DNA from: Cryptomeria japonica
Taxonomy: Eukaryota > Streptophyta > Pinopsida > Cupressales > Cupressaceae
Length of the DNA: 64,000 bases
Assembly: GCF_030272615.1 (NCBI RefSeq)
Contig: NC_081406.1
Span: 463,846,072 to 463,910,071, forward strand
Direction of reading: 5' to 3'
The position numbers and the translations under genes are program-made. This document shows positions 1-12,400 of this stretch, piece after piece. Position 1 is the first letter of the stretch. Each line of letters starts with the position of its first letter. The notes beneath the pieces are model-generated. The model was given only the letters and a program-made list of their open reading frames with translations. It did no database searches and was not told the origin of the DNA.

Positions 1-250
1 GCAAAACACAAGACAAAAGACCAATTGAACCTTAAACCTTGAACCGTAAAGGTTCAAAGTTCAAGTTCAATGACTATGCCAATGACAATTTGGAACTTTA
101 TGGAACGCATTTCTCTTGAACTCGAATTGTGAACTTTATTAAAGGTTCGATGAATGAGTACGAAGTTCGTTTAATGAAGACTTAAGTCCTAAAAAATAAT
201 TACCCTCTTTTTTTCATTGGCTATAAATGAAAAATAAAAAGGGGCCAACA
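1..250 (-). repeat. gypsy1 3' LTR, terminal portion
   Basis: Matches 13945-14194 with only scattered differences and ends in CCAACA (GCAACA in the other copy). On the minus strand this is the LTR start, TGTTGGCCCC. The rest of this LTR lies to the left of the window. It is rich in GTTCAA/TTGAAC motifs in both orientations. Confidence 0.85.
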
Positions 251-428
251 ATTGGCTCTGGCTGGGGAATAGGACTGTGAAGGACTAGGAAGGAACTTAG
301 GATCTCTAGTTTCGCACTGAAGCAAGGATGAGGATACAAAATAGGAATGGCTTGACACAACAAAACCGACACAACAAAGCCAACACAACAAACTTAAGCT
401 ATGTACAAAAAATTTGAGGGACACTCCC

Positions 429-1769
429 TTAAAATTTGTAGAGCTTGAGATCCTGTCCATTATAAGATAGGGGAAGGATAGTACCATCCATATACATGAG
501 CCTGAAAGAATTTGATCCCATCACCTCATGAATTAGAAATGGACCTTTCCACAAGGACTCAAATTTTCCATGTGCTCCTCTCGGTTCCCTTCTTTTGTCC
601 CAGAATAGAACTTGATCTCCCTGCATAAATTTCCTCGGCCTGGCTTTACGGTCAAAAATCTATTTAACCCATTGTTGATGTTTTGTAATGTGATCAACCA
701 ACTTTTCCCTTTCCTCTTCCATTCTAGCTAGATGCATAATCCTCCTTTCCAGTGCATTTTGAAAATCTGAATCTTCAATAACTGTCTGTAACTTGGAAGC
801 TACCAATTCAAGAGGAAGTGAGAGCTGAGCCCCAATACCATACACAAGTTCAAAGGGTGACATACCAATTGCTTGTTTTGGTGATGTCCTGTCCGCCCAC
901 AGGGCCTCATATAACTTGTTATGCCAATCCTTAGTATTTTTGCTGACCAATTTCTTCATGATGTTGATCAGATTTTTGTTACTGGATTCTGCCTGACCAT
1001 TACGTTGTGGATAATAGTCAGAGGAATGCACCAAGGAAATATCGTGATCATAACAAAACATGGATATTTCTATAGAAGAAAAACTTGTAGCATTGTCAGT
1101 CACTATCTTCAATGGTACTCCAAAACCAACTAGAATATTTTCCTTTAAGAACTCACATATTACTTCTGAGGTTGTTCTCCTAACAGGCACTGCTTCTACC
1201 CATTTATTGAAGTAATCTGTAGCCATGAGAATATGTGTATGCCCAACACTAGAAGAAGACATTAGTGGACCAATGAAATCTAGTCCCCATTGCTTAAAAG
1301 GTTCTTCCACAACTACTGGCTTGAGAGGTAAAGCAGCTAGTTGTGGTTTCCCTGAAAAGAATTTACATTTATCACACTTTGCAACCCAAACATAAGCATC
1401 TTTAAACATACCGGGCCAATAATAGCAATTTCTTAATATTTTGTATGCGGTGACTGTAGAGAAGAAATGACCTCCACAAGCATCATCATGAAATGACCTT
1501 GGCAAAGACTCATGCTATGCTTTATCCACACATCTAAGGAAGGTTCCATCCAGACCTTTCTTATATAATATGTCACCAAAAATAACATATTTAGCCACTT
1601 TTAATTTTAGGTTTCTCTTTCCTCTGGGGGACAAATGTGTAGGACATTCTCCATATATCAGGAAAAAGGCTACATCAGTGAACCATTCATCCTGAAGGCT
1701 AACAAAAAGAGCTAAAGGGAAACTTTCTTCTTCTTCTTCTTTATTTTCTTCCATTAGATGACACAATCT
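429..1769 (-). pseudogene. gypsy1 integrase region (pol C-terminus)
   Basis: Integrase joins element cDNA to host DNA. Translation from about 1766 shows an HHCC zinc-binding segment (H in FHDDACGGH, then CYYWPGMF and CDKC). The catalytic core follows, with all three acidic residues visible: GLDFIGPL, IVTDNATSF and GQAESSNK. The C-terminal portion at 429-626 (GDQVLFWDKR, then GPFLIHEV) resembles the GPY/F-type chromatin-contact module. The frame is interrupted by TAG at 1515-1517 and 660-662; a TAG at 1770-1772 lies just upstream. No frameshift is seen. The stop at 429-431 is probably the natural end of pol, leaving about 180 nt before the 3' LTR. Confidence 0.85.
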
Positions 1770-3074
1770 CTATCCATGAACTAACTTTGTTGGCCTGATA
1801 TCCAAATCAAATTCTTGAACCTTTGAAACCCAGGTTGCTCTATTATTCAATCCCACCTCTTGCTGAGTCAAGATACTTTTAACAGTAGAATTAGGCACAA
1901 ATAAAATTGAATGAGAATGCAATATGTAATATCTAAAATTTTTAACAGCTTTAACAACTACGAGAGTCTACTTCTCATTCAATGAATAGTTTAACTCATT
2001 CTTTTTAAGCGAAATACTCGTAAATGCAAGAGGAAACTCTTCACCAAGTTCATTCTTCAGTAGGAGAATACCGGACATTGTGTGTTCTGATGCATAACAA
2101 TAAATAATGAAACCTTTTTTGAAATCAGGATTAATTAATGTTGGAGCATGAGCAATGGCCTTTTTAACTTCTTCAAAAGCTTTCTTTGCATCCTCTTTCC
2201 ATTTAAAGATTTGTTTCTCACTCATCATTCCTACAATATGCTTAGTGATTTCAGTGAAATCTGGCAGAAATCTCCTAAGAAAACTCACCTGCCCAAAGAA
2301 TGATTTGACACCACTCATGTCTGATGACAAACTTAACTATTGAATTGCTTTAACATGATTAGGATCGATCTTGATACCAGCTTGAGAAACTATATGTGCT
2401 AAAAGCCTTCCTTCAGTAACACCAAAAACTGATTACTTTGGGTTAAGGGAAATACCATGATCTCGACACCTTTGCAACATAGTTTCTAAATCCTTGAAAT
2501 GATCTTCCCTTTTTTTGGAGAAAACTGTAAAATCATCTAGATACACAACAATGATTTTACCAATCAGATGACCAAAAGAAAGGTTCATTGCCCTTTGGAA
2601 AGTAGCTCCAGCATTTATTAGACCGAAAGGCATGTGGTTATAGGCAAAAGTTCCCCATGGTGTTGTAAAGGCGGTTTTGTGTTGATCTTCTTTTGCCACG
2701 CTTATCTAATTATAACCAGAGAAACCGTCAAGCATAGACATCATCTCAGACCTGACGACAATTTGGAGAATGTGATCCATTGTAGGTAAAGGATAATTAT
2801 CTTTTAGTCTAGCCTGATTCAAATTTTGGAAATCAACACAAATTCTTATCTCTCCATTTTTCTTAAGAATCGGAACAATGTTAGCCACCCATATTGAATG
2901 ATGAATTGGATAGATTATCCTCACCTAAAGCATTTTATCTATTTCTCTGAAAATTGCATCTGCAACCTTTGGGTTATAATTCCTTAATTTTTGCCTGAAA
3001 GGAGTCACTTCTGGCTTTAGGGGAATATGATGCTGAAATTGACCATCTCTAAGATCTTTCAAATCTTCATAGGA
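1770..3074 (-). pseudogene. gypsy1 reverse transcriptase and native RNase H
   Basis: Reverse transcriptase copies element RNA into DNA. Visible RT landmarks include RICVDFQNLNQA, LDGFSGYN, MPFGLINAGATFQRAM and the catalytic VVYLDDFTVF near 2540. The connection segment follows (FFGQVSFLRRFLPDF). The native RNase H at about 1970-2110 has IYCYASEHTMSG where active enzymes carry a catalytic Asp, so it looks inactive, as is usual in dual-RNase-H elements. In-frame stops are TAG at 2925, 2706, 2337, 1968 and 1770, and TAA at 2433. Several fall where relatives have Gln, for example GYN-stop-ISVAKEDQ. Confidence 0.87.
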
Positions 3075-4043
3075 CTAGGCATAAACATCAAGAAACTTTC
3101 TCAATAGTTTGATGTACAAATGCCTTTCTTTCAGAGTGCAACATTTAACCAAATTGACCATTTTTGGATTCTTTTCCTCACCAATATTAATCTTCTCATA
3201 TTCACCTGATGTATAAGCATCATGGGAATCAGTTCTTCTTATAGACTTGTCATTGCGGTCGAATAGGCACTCTAAAGTTACCAATCCTTTTGGAATTCGA
3301 TTTCCATTAAGTTGAACTACTCCCTTTCTGAAGCTTCCCTTTTCATCTGGACAAAATTCATTACATTGGTTTTCTGAACCTTCAAAATAAGAAGCAAACA
3401 TAGCAGCATTTTGTAAGAACTTATCAATATACTTATCATCTTCAAACACTTGCCAGAAATCTGAATTATCAGGGACGTTTGGGTGATAAACTACTTCAAT
3501 TCTATAAACATCTGTACCAAAATCCGGATGTGGAAGTAGTAATGATGTCGATACTGCTAGGAAATCTGCGCGAGAATTTTGATTTCTAGGAATAGCTTCT
3601 ATTGAAAACGCATCAAAATACTCAATTTCATCCCAAATTCTATTTCTATAATGCTTGAGCCTCTCATTTTTCAAAGAATAACGATTGTGTACCTGATTAA
3701 CAATCAATTCTGCATCACCTTTAGCACACAACAGTTTAATCCCTTTCTTCTTGGCTTGCTCAATTCCTAGCAACAATGCCTCATATTCTGCGGTATTATT
3801 TGTATTTTTAAACTCCAACTTAAATGAAAAAGGAAAATTCTCACCCTATGGAGAAATAAGTACCACTGCAGTACCAGATCTAGCAGATGCATAACTCCCA
3901 TAAAATTCCATTATCCACAACCCTGCAGTGTGATCATCTACATCTCCTGATATATTTTTAGTGTCATCAGAGAAAAGCAAGTAGTTACCATATTCACATT
4001 CCTGATACAATATTTGTGATTTTGGATCCTCTGAAGGAAACAC
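3075..4043 (-). pseudogene. gypsy1 archaeal-type RNase H placed before RT
   Basis: An additional RNase H of the type found in Tat-like elements: NNTAEYEALLLGIEQA supplies the Glu, CAKGDAELIVNQV an Asp, and NSRADFLA the last Asp. The first catalytic Asp, expected in an FDGS motif, is replaced in MEFYGSYASARSG, so this copy is probably inactive. The domain lies between protease and reverse transcriptase, whereas gypsy2 in this same window has it after RT and native RNase H. The remainder, to about 3078, is a linker with IPKGLVTLECLFD and NPKMVNLVKCC, ending in LLRKFLDVYA before a TAG that probably replaces Trp. Another TAG lies at 3846-3848. Confidence 0.75.
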
Positions 4044-4843
4044 TATAAATTTGGATTTTGGTTTTGGTATGAGAGTAATCTTCTATCTTCCTATAGAAAT
4101 CGTTGCATCAGACCAATCCATTTTAATCTCACCACCTAGGTCTTTACAAAAGGTTCTACTCAACAACATTTCGTAACTCACTGGAATATTAGCAGCCAAT
4201 ATTGTGAGCTTTACTCTTTTATTGGGATGAACTGCTAAAGCCACTTGAGCATCTTTGATTTGACCAAGTAAAGGAATTTTTTTTTAGAGTCCATTGAGAA
4301 GCATTTACCAAAGGTTTTAGTAAGTGTGAGACCTAAGGCTTTGGCCACTATGGAAGGCATTATATTATCTGAAGCCCCCAAATCAATAATATAGTTATTA
4401 AGTTTATAACCATTGATAAATAGGGATACATAGAAAGGCTCAAGTTTCTGGTCAAGCAGATGTGATGATCCTATAGATTCATTAACTGGCTGTTTTGATG
4501 TAAAAGCATTGGCTTGTTCTATTAACTAAGCTTCAGTATTGAATGGTAAAGACTCAAAGTTTGACAATACATCTGAGGGCTGCAACTGAAAATTTTCCCT
4601 CCGCACATACTGAATCAACTTTTCTAGCTCTTTGGGATTCAACCTGAGGTACTCAGCAGGAGAGATTTGAATTTTTGACGTTTTACAAAACTCAACAATA
4701 TCAAAAGGGATATCAGACTCAGGTTGCTTCAATATTTGAACCTCTTGAACCTTTGAACTTACTTCTGAACTTCCGTTCATAGGTTCCTTACCCTTAGTTG
4801 AATTTTCATAGGATGCTGGAGTGCTTGTATTTTTAAATTGATG
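4044..4843 (-). pseudogene. gypsy1 aspartic protease region
   Basis: The retroviral-type protease processes the polyprotein. The active-site segment YIIDLGASDNIMPSIV lies near 4380-4430, with the catalytic Asp retained. About 100 nt downstream, a run of nine A on the coding strand (plus-strand T run 4277-4285) separates two reading frames. Upstream codons and gag are in one frame; everything downstream is one base back (-1). After the shift the protein continues as LLGQIKDAQVALAVHP, then SYEMLLSRTFCKDLGGEIKMDW. TAG stops lie at 4526-4528 and 4083-4085. The segment at 4526-4780 is a low-similarity linker. Confidence 0.75.
4277..4285 (-). other. A9 homopolymer at the gypsy1 frame change
   Basis: On the coding strand the run reads TCT-A9-TTCC. 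Gag and the protease active site precede it in one frame; the rest of pol follows in the -1 frame. It could be a simple homopolymer length mutation or a -1 slippery site of the A-AAA-AAA type. Confidence 0.6.
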
Positions 4844-6115
4844 CTAGTTTCTAGTGAAAATGACACAAGAAGGATCTTCAAGGGTTACCAATATATCTCC
4901 TCGTCTATCTGTTCCAGATTCATATTTAAGGAAGTGTATTCCAGGGTCGCCAGGTTGTCCATGAATTTCCTCTATTGAGCCAGGTTCATTTAGAACCTCT
5001 CCTATACTAAGCATTTGTGCATGTCTCACCATTTCTAGACAAGAATTACCATCATGGTCATCTGTTAAATGAAAGACACACATATTTCTCCTGGGAGGGG
5101 GTGCTTCAATGGCTAGTCTTTGCTGAGTTGGAGGCAATTGTAAATCTTTATTTCCTATTCTGGCAAGCTGATTATTAGGCCATCTTGGAATGTCTTGATA
5201 AGGTTGAGGATAGGATGTGTTAGCCTTAGGGAATTATCTCTTGACGGTGATCACATCATTAACCAATGTTTGGATTACGGGATCAGAGGGAGTTGTGGAA
5301 GTTGATGGCTGTGAGTTAGCATCTTGAACCTCTCTTCTCCATTTGCCTGCGTTAATCAAATCATCTTCTAATTCGACTATAGTAATTTTGGAAGTGGCTA
5401 AGTCCTGGACCCTTTGTCTACGAATAAAGAAACTTATTTCTGCAGGCATTGCATTAATGAAGAAACATTTCAAATTATCATTAGAAGATCTCCGATTAAC
5501 TGGAATCTTATGAACAATCTTGTCAAACCTTGCCACAAAGTCTTTCAAGGATTCAGGTATTTCCTTTTTTAGTTGAGATAATTGGGCTAAAAGAGAATGG
5601 TCATCTTCTACCACATTAAACCTATCCTCGAGCCTAGTTCTCAAATCCTACCAGTTTGTTATTACACCATTCGGCAAATGGTAAAACCAGTCGGCTGCTA
5701 TTCCAGTCAATGTTTGAATAAACAACCTTACTGCTACATCTTCATGTTGAACCGCCAACATGCCACATGCAACATTAAAAGCATTAAAATGCTCATCAAC
5801 TGTAAATTTTCCATCGCCATTAAACTTAGGTAAATGTTCTCTAGAACCTTTAGGTAAGGGATTCAAATTTGCTCCAAGGGCAAGTGGTCCTACTGCTGGA
5901 CCCCAGGGATTATTTGCAGCCATAGGAAAGACAATATTCAGAGGGGTGGGATTAATCATAGTGGGAAAGACAACACCATGTAAGGTCAAGGAGTGACAAA
6001 TAGATGATTGGGAAGGAATAGAAGGAGATCTTGGGGGCCTACTACTTGCCCTTCTTTGAGCTGTGAAGGAAGGGAAGGAATTTAGGTTTTGCAATTCTTC
6101 AAAAGTCGAATCCAC
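4844..6115 (-). pseudogene. gypsy1 gag
   Basis: Structural capsid/nucleocapsid protein. The start at 6115 (MDSTFEELQNLNSF) lies about 130 nt downstream of the primer site. The capsid core is recognisable: LPKFNGDGKFTVDEHFNAF, then VAVRLFIQTLTGIAADWFYHL, followed after a TAG at 5648-5650 by DLRTRLEDRFN and ESLKDFVARFDKIVHKIP. A C-terminal segment, NMCVFHLTDDHDGNSC, has Cys/His spacing resembling a zinc knuckle. Stops within are TAG 5648-5650 and TAA 5234-5236, with TAG 4844-4846 at the end. All these segments share one frame. The TAG at 5648 probably replaces Gln (W-Q-D-L is usual). Confidence 0.82.
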
Positions 6116-6245
6116 TAATCCTTCTCACCTTTGGGATCTAGTATATCTCCTGGTCTCTAGTGTGCTAACACCCTATAGTCTTAAAAATGAACTATGAACC
6201 AATTCAAGGCAACTTATGGCTATAAAACTAATCTTATTATTCGAA

Positions 6246-6263
6246 TCCCCAGCAGAGTCGCCA
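6246..6263 (-). other. gypsy1 primer-binding site
   Basis: The minus strand reads TGGCGACTCTGCTGGGGA six bases after the LTR end ACCAACA. From memory this resembles the tRNA-Arg-type primer site of Ogre/Tat elements; the tRNA match was not computed. Gag starts about 130 nt downstream. Confidence 0.8.
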
Positions 6264-6330
6264 AAAATTTGTTGGTTAATAGATTGGATTTCTAAAAATT
6301 TACAAATAAATGCCCCTAATGCCCAAATAG

Positions 6331-9300
6331 AAAATCAATGATAACCAGCAGTTGGGTAAATAATTATTGTTCTTACCCTCTGCATTAAGGTACAGCTCCC
6401 TATATAATATTCAATGAATTTTGAATAATTTTCTCTCTATGTGATTCACTTTTAACCAGAAAGTAAAGAAAAGGCTTCAACATTCATTAGTCAACACAAT
6501 ATGAATGCTTAATGATGGATAATGAAATTCATAATAAGACATTTGATCTCAAATGGAAATTAACTCTTAGGATGATAAAAGAATGTTTGAATTCTGATTG
6601 ACACTCACTCATGTCTCACAGGATAAGGGGAATCAGAAAATTCAAAAGCTTACAGCTAGTTTCATTTACCATATTGATTTGAAGACTTCAAATGAAAAAT
6701 TAGAGAAAAGAAATTGATACATGAACACATCATCATTCCAACAGAAATTTTATGCATTCAAAACACACAGGTTTCTCAGGTTGTATCATATATTTCATTC
6801 CACTCAAAGATGGGTAATTCAATGAAATTACCAGTGAAATTAGTATGGTCCTTCAAGTTTTTACCTCCAAAAAAATTATATCATGCAAAAACATCCTTAC
6901 AAATATATATAGCCGCTAGGCTTAATTATCTTTTTAAATAAAATGCAAATATGAAATTCTAGAAACAACTGCGTATAACTAAAATTTAACTAAACAGCTA
7001 CAAGCTGTAAATAGAGCCATAACTAAAAGAACATAAAACGACCTAAATTGTCTCTGAAGTGTGCATGGTGCCACGTATATTTTGCCACTCCATATGAGCC
7101 GCGGAGAAATTATGAACTACCTGGTAATGCGGGAGACCAATGTGTAGGATGCACTGCTTCCAGACTTCTTTATCCATACCCACCTGTGTGACTTTAGTTT
7201 TATGCACCTCTAAGTCATCGTGGGTAAAGGATTTTGATTCTTTAACGGAATTAATTTTCCCTTTGAAATTCTGCACCATATCTACTACCTGTTCAATGCT
7301 CTGTCTATCTTCCTTCAGAAGTTGTACATCGATGCACTTCAAGTCTTTCTGCATCACGGCAATGAGTTCTTTCAGTTCTTTTAGAAAATTAATGGACTCT
7401 TCATGACCTTGTTTTATGATTGAATTTCTCCATTCAGTGTTTTCCATGGTCACATGTAGTACCTTTTCATCTAAATAATTTACTACCTTTTCTATAAGGA
7501 AGTTCATGATGCCATACTTCTGTACATCTTTCATTTGAACCAGTATTGCAGCCCAATTTTTCCTTTCCTTTTCCCACGCCAACACCTCTATTTCCAGCTC
7601 TTCAGTCACAGTCATAGCATCCTCGTACACCTTTACTAGATTAGCAATATACTCTATTCGTTGTTGAATTATGAACTCAAGCTACTCTTCAAATGTTTCT
7701 GCCAAGACATGATTTCTCTGAACCTTATCCAACAAATTCTGGTTCACGGGAGATCTAGGATCAAAATTTTGAGGAACCTGTGACAGGGGCTGTGGGCTAT
7801 GATGATGAACGACGTTAATATACTCCGCCATCTACTTCACGGTCTGCTTCAACTCTCATTTTTCTTTCTCATCCTTACATGTTCTAGACAACATTCGTTT
7901 AGCAAAGGACTCTAAGTGTTTTGCATCAGCAGCCCTTGAAGCAGTTCCTAAATCAAGCTTTTCAACAACAAAATCCTGCTCCATTGCATTTTCTGGATCT
8001 TTGTAAGAAATAGGCCTAGCCACTTTAGCTACCTAGTGGCCTGTATTCTCATCCACCTCCAACATAGCTTCTACTTTTAGCTTTTTGGACTTAGGTGTTT
8101 TTTCGAGGCATTTGCTCAGCATATCTTCCATGGGTACACTGATAGGGACTACATTGTGTTTCTTACTTATTGATGCTCCTAACCACCTTGAAGCATTTGG
8201 GGATATCTTAGTTGGTGGCATTTGACATACGGATGAATCCATGGTCACCAAAGTAGTCACTTGATCGGGGCCTTCCCCAGACTGCTCCTTCTCTTTACCT
8301 CCATCTTGAGCTGCAGGAATGTCTATTTCTGGTTCACCTCTACTCACTTGCGCATCTTCAGTAACAAGAACTATGATGGTTTCTTTTCCTGTGATGTCTC
8401 TACCTTTCCTTTTACTTCTGGAATGGGTGACTCGAACCGATGAGAGGCCAAACAGTGGTTCTTTAAGTCTTTTGGTTTGAACCTTTTCACTTCGAGTACC
8501 GGTGACACCTGCAATATCAACAACAATGTTAGAAGAAGAAATTGGTACAATAGCATGAGATTGCTCAATTGATTTCTCGACTGAGCCGACAACAAATTTT
8601 ATTCTAGGCCAATGATCTGTTAACCATTTCTCTGTTCTCCTTATTACATTAAAGGTTCTTCACTATTTATTTTCTTCTTCTTTCCTATCCCAATCAATTT
8701 TAGGAACAGGTTGCTCATGACCTCTTTTATTGAACTCTGGGTCCAATACATCTTCATCTTCCACTTCTTGTATTCCTGCAATAACCTCGACCATAATCTT
8801 CTCTGAACTTCAAATTCATTACAGCAATCCTCCCAATAATTTTTTAATTGGGGTATATGTGAGAAGTTCACATCAACATTCAGTTGCTTCATTGCATATT
8901 CTTTGTTGTCGAACCCCTGCCGAGCAACATATGGTGGCAAATTCATCTTCTTGAGCTCCAATTCTAAGTTCAATGCATCAGAAATAGTTTGGCAACTATA
9001 ATGTCCAAGTTCAACTGGGAAAATTGCTTCAGATTCACTTTTCATCCCAAATCTCTTATCCACATGAGCTAGCTGTCTGCTAACTTCTAAAAGTACATAG
9101 TTGTCGAGAGCATATCTGGGTAATCTGAAAGGTTCATCTTCAAAGCCTCCAATTCTGATATAAGTGAATCTAGGAAATTGAATGAAACAACTCCAATATG
9201 TGGTGACCAACTTTAATGCCTCAGGTGACATCCTATTATTCAAATTTCCCTGTAGTTCAAAAGTTAATATTCCCGCAAAGACATCATTCCATCTCAAAAA

Positions 9301-9442
9301 AATTTCTGTGTATCTCTGTATTTGCAAATGTGGATAGCACTCATAGACCTTCATTCCATTAACCCAGGGTTCCTGATGTAATCCCAACCATTCTCTGATA
9401 CATGCTAAAATATAGAGCAAGTATGAAGTCATGTGAAAATTA
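6331..9442. repeat. 3.1-kb tandem duplication, copy A
   Basis: Direct repeat of 9451-12613 at an offset of 3120 bases, becoming 3171 after a 51-bp length difference. The left boundary is AAAA(T/C)CAATGATAACC; the right boundary is CATGTGAAAATTA, after which the copies diverge. Eight unmatched bases (9443-9450) separate the copies. The copies differ by scattered substitutions, so the duplication is old but not ancient. Confidence 0.93.
7043..9432 (-). pseudogene. Unrecognised LTR-borne gene, duplicated partial copy A
   Basis: Copy of the C-terminal two thirds of the gene at 10163-13248. It begins with MTSYLLYILACIREWLGL, continues through an aromatic-rich globular region (WSCFIQFPRFTYIRIGG), changes frame near 8650, then gives a Ser/Pro/Lys-rich middle (IDIPAAQDGGKEKEQSGEG) and a Lys/Glu-rich, probably coiled-coil C-terminus, ending HTSETI at 7043. 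It retains CAG at 9316-9318 and 7718-7720 where copy B has TAG, but has TAG at 7832-7834 where copy B has CAG. It lacks 17 residues present in copy B (HDD-LEVHK is continuous here). Function unknown. Confidence 0.6.
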
Positions 9443-9450
9443 TTAACATG

Positions 9451-12400
9451 AAAACCAATGATAACCAGCAGTTGGGTAAATAATTATTGTTCTTACCCTC
9501 TGCATTAAGGTACATCTCCCTATATAATATTCAATGAATTTTGAATAATTTTCTCTCTATGTGATTCACTTTTAACAAGAAAGTAAAGAAAAGGCTTCAA
9601 CATTCATTAGTCAACACAATATGAATGCTTAATGATGGATAATGAAATTCATAATAAGACGTTTGATCTCAAATGGAAATTAACTCTCAGGATGATAAAA
9701 GAATGTTTGAATTCTGATTGACACTCACTCATGTCTCACAGGTCAAGGGGAAACAGAAAATTCAAAAGCTTACAGCTAGTTTCATTTACCAAATTGATTT
9801 GTAGACTTTAAATGAAAAATGAGAGAAAAGAAATTGATACACGAACACATCATCATTCCAACAGAAATTTTACGCATTCAAAACACACAGGTTTCTTAGG
9901 TTGTATCATATATTTCATTCCACTCAAAGATGGGTATTTCAATGAAATTACCTGTGAAATTAGTCTGGTCCTTCAAGTTTTTACCTCCAAAAAAATTATA
10001 TCGTGCAAAAACATCCTTACAAATATATATAGCCGCTAGGCTTAATTGTCTTTTTAAATAAAATGCAAATATGAAATTCTAGAAACAACTGCGTATAACT
10101 AAAATTTAACTAAACCGCTACAAGCCGTAAATAGAGCCATAACTAAAAGAACAGAAAATGGCCTAGATTGTCTCTGAAGTGTGCGTGGTGACACGTATAT
10201 TTTGCCACTCCATATGAGCCGCGGAGAAATTATGAACTACTTGGTAATGCGGGAGACCAATGTGTAGGATGCACTGCTTCCAGACTTCTTTATCCATACC
10301 CACCTGTGTGACTTTAGTTTTATGCACCTCTAAGTGATCTGAACAAACAACCAACATGAATTCAATGCGGGCCACTCTGGTGAAGTCATCGTGGGTAAAG
10401 GATTTTGATTCTTTAACGGAATTGATTTTCCCTTTGAAATTCTGCACCATATCTACTACCTGTTCAATGCTCTGTCCATCTTCCTTCAGAAGTTGTACAT
10501 CGATGCACTTCAAGTCTTTCTGCATCACGGCAATGAGTTCTTTCAATTCTTTTAGAAAATTAATGGACTCTTCATGACCTTGTTTTTTGATTGAATTTCT
10601 CCATTCAGTGTTTTCCATGGTCACATGTAGTACCTTGTCATCTAAATAATTTACTACCTTTTCTATAAGGAAGATCATGATGCCATACTTCTGTACATGT
10701 TTCATTTGAACCAGTATTGCAGCCCATTTTTTCCTTTCCTTTTCCCATGCCAACACCTCTATTTCCAGCTCTTCAGTCACAGTCATAGCATCCTCGTACA
10801 CCTTTACTAGATTAGCAATATACTCTATTCGTTGCTGAATTATGAACTCAGGCTACTCTTCAAATGTTTCTGCCAAGACATGATTTCTCTAAACCTTATC
10901 CAACAAATTCTGGTTCACGAGAGATCTAGGATGAAAATTTTGAGGAACCTGTGACAGGGGCTGTGGGCTATGATGATGAACGACGTTAATATACTCCACC
11001 ATCTGCTTCACGGTCTGCTTCAACTCTCTTTTTTCTTTCTCATCCTTACATGTTCTAGACAACATTCGTTTAGCAGAGGACTCTAAGTGTTTTGCATCAG
11101 CAGCCCTTGAAGCAGTTCCTAAATCAAGCTTTTCAACAACAAAATCCTGCTCCGTTGCATTTTCTGGATCTTTGTAAGAAATAGGCCTAGCCACTTTAGC
11201 TACCTAGTGCCCTGTATTCTCATCCACCTCCAACATAGCTTCTACTTTTAGCTTTTTGGACTTAGGTGTTTTTTCGAGGCATTTGCTCAGCATATCTTCC
11301 ATGGGTACACTGATAGGGACTACATTGTGTTTCTTACTTATTGATGCTCCTAACCACCTTGAAGCATTTGGGGATATCTTAGTTGGTGGCATTTGACATT
11401 CGGATGAATCCATGGTAACCAAAGTAGTCACTTGATCGGGGCCTTCCCCAGACTGCTCCTTCTCTTTACCTCCATCTTGAGCTGCAGGAATGTCTATTTC
11501 TGGTTCACCTGTACTCACTTGCGCATCCTCAATAACAAGAACTATGATGGTTTCTTTTCCTGTGATGTCTGTACCTTTCCTTTTACTTCTGGAATGGGTG
11601 ACTCGAACCGATGACAGGCCAAACAGTGGTTCTTTAAGCCTTTTGGTTTGAACCTTTTCACTTTGACTACCGGTGACACCTGCAATATCAACAACAATGT
11701 TAGAAGAAGAAATTGGTACAATAGCATGAGATTGCTCAACTGATTTCTCGACTGAGCCGACAACAAATTTTATTCTAGGCCAATGATCTGTTAACCATTT
11801 CTCTGTTCTCCTTATTACATTAAAGGTTCTTCACTATTTATTTTCTTCTTCTTTCCTATCCCAATCAATTTCAGGAATAGGTTGCTCATGACCTCTTTTA
11901 TTGAACTCTGGGTCCAATACATCTTCATCTTCCACTTCTTGTATTCCTGCAATAACGTCGACCATAATCTTCTCTGAACTTCAAATTCATTACAGCAATC
12001 CTCCCAATAATTTTTTAATTGGGGTATATGTGAGAAGTTCACATCAACATTCAGTTGCTTCATTGCATATTCTTTGCTGTCGAACCCCTGCCGAGCAACA
12101 TATGGTGGCAAATTCATCTTCTTGAGCTCCAATTCTAAGTTCAATGCATCAGAAATAGTTTGGCAACTATAATGTCCAAGTTCAACTGGGAAAATTGCTT
12201 CAGATTCACTTTTCATCCCAAATCTCTTATCCACATGAGCTAGCTGTCGTTTAACTTCTAAAAGTACATAGTTGTTGAGAGCATATCTAGGTAATCTGAA
12301 AGGTTCATCTTCAAAGCCTCCAATTTTGATATAAGTGAATCTAGGAAATTGAATGAAACAACTCCAATATGTGGTGACCAACTTTAATGCCTCAGGTGAC

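Noticed and set aside
221-487. An 88-codon Ser/Leu-rich secreted protein
   Set aside because: It spans the gypsy1 pol end, spacer and LTR start in a shadow frame.
429-6115. Functional UAG readthrough as in some retroviruses
   Set aside because: There are 13 TAGs along the polyprotein, many at conserved Gln positions; regulated readthrough uses one site.
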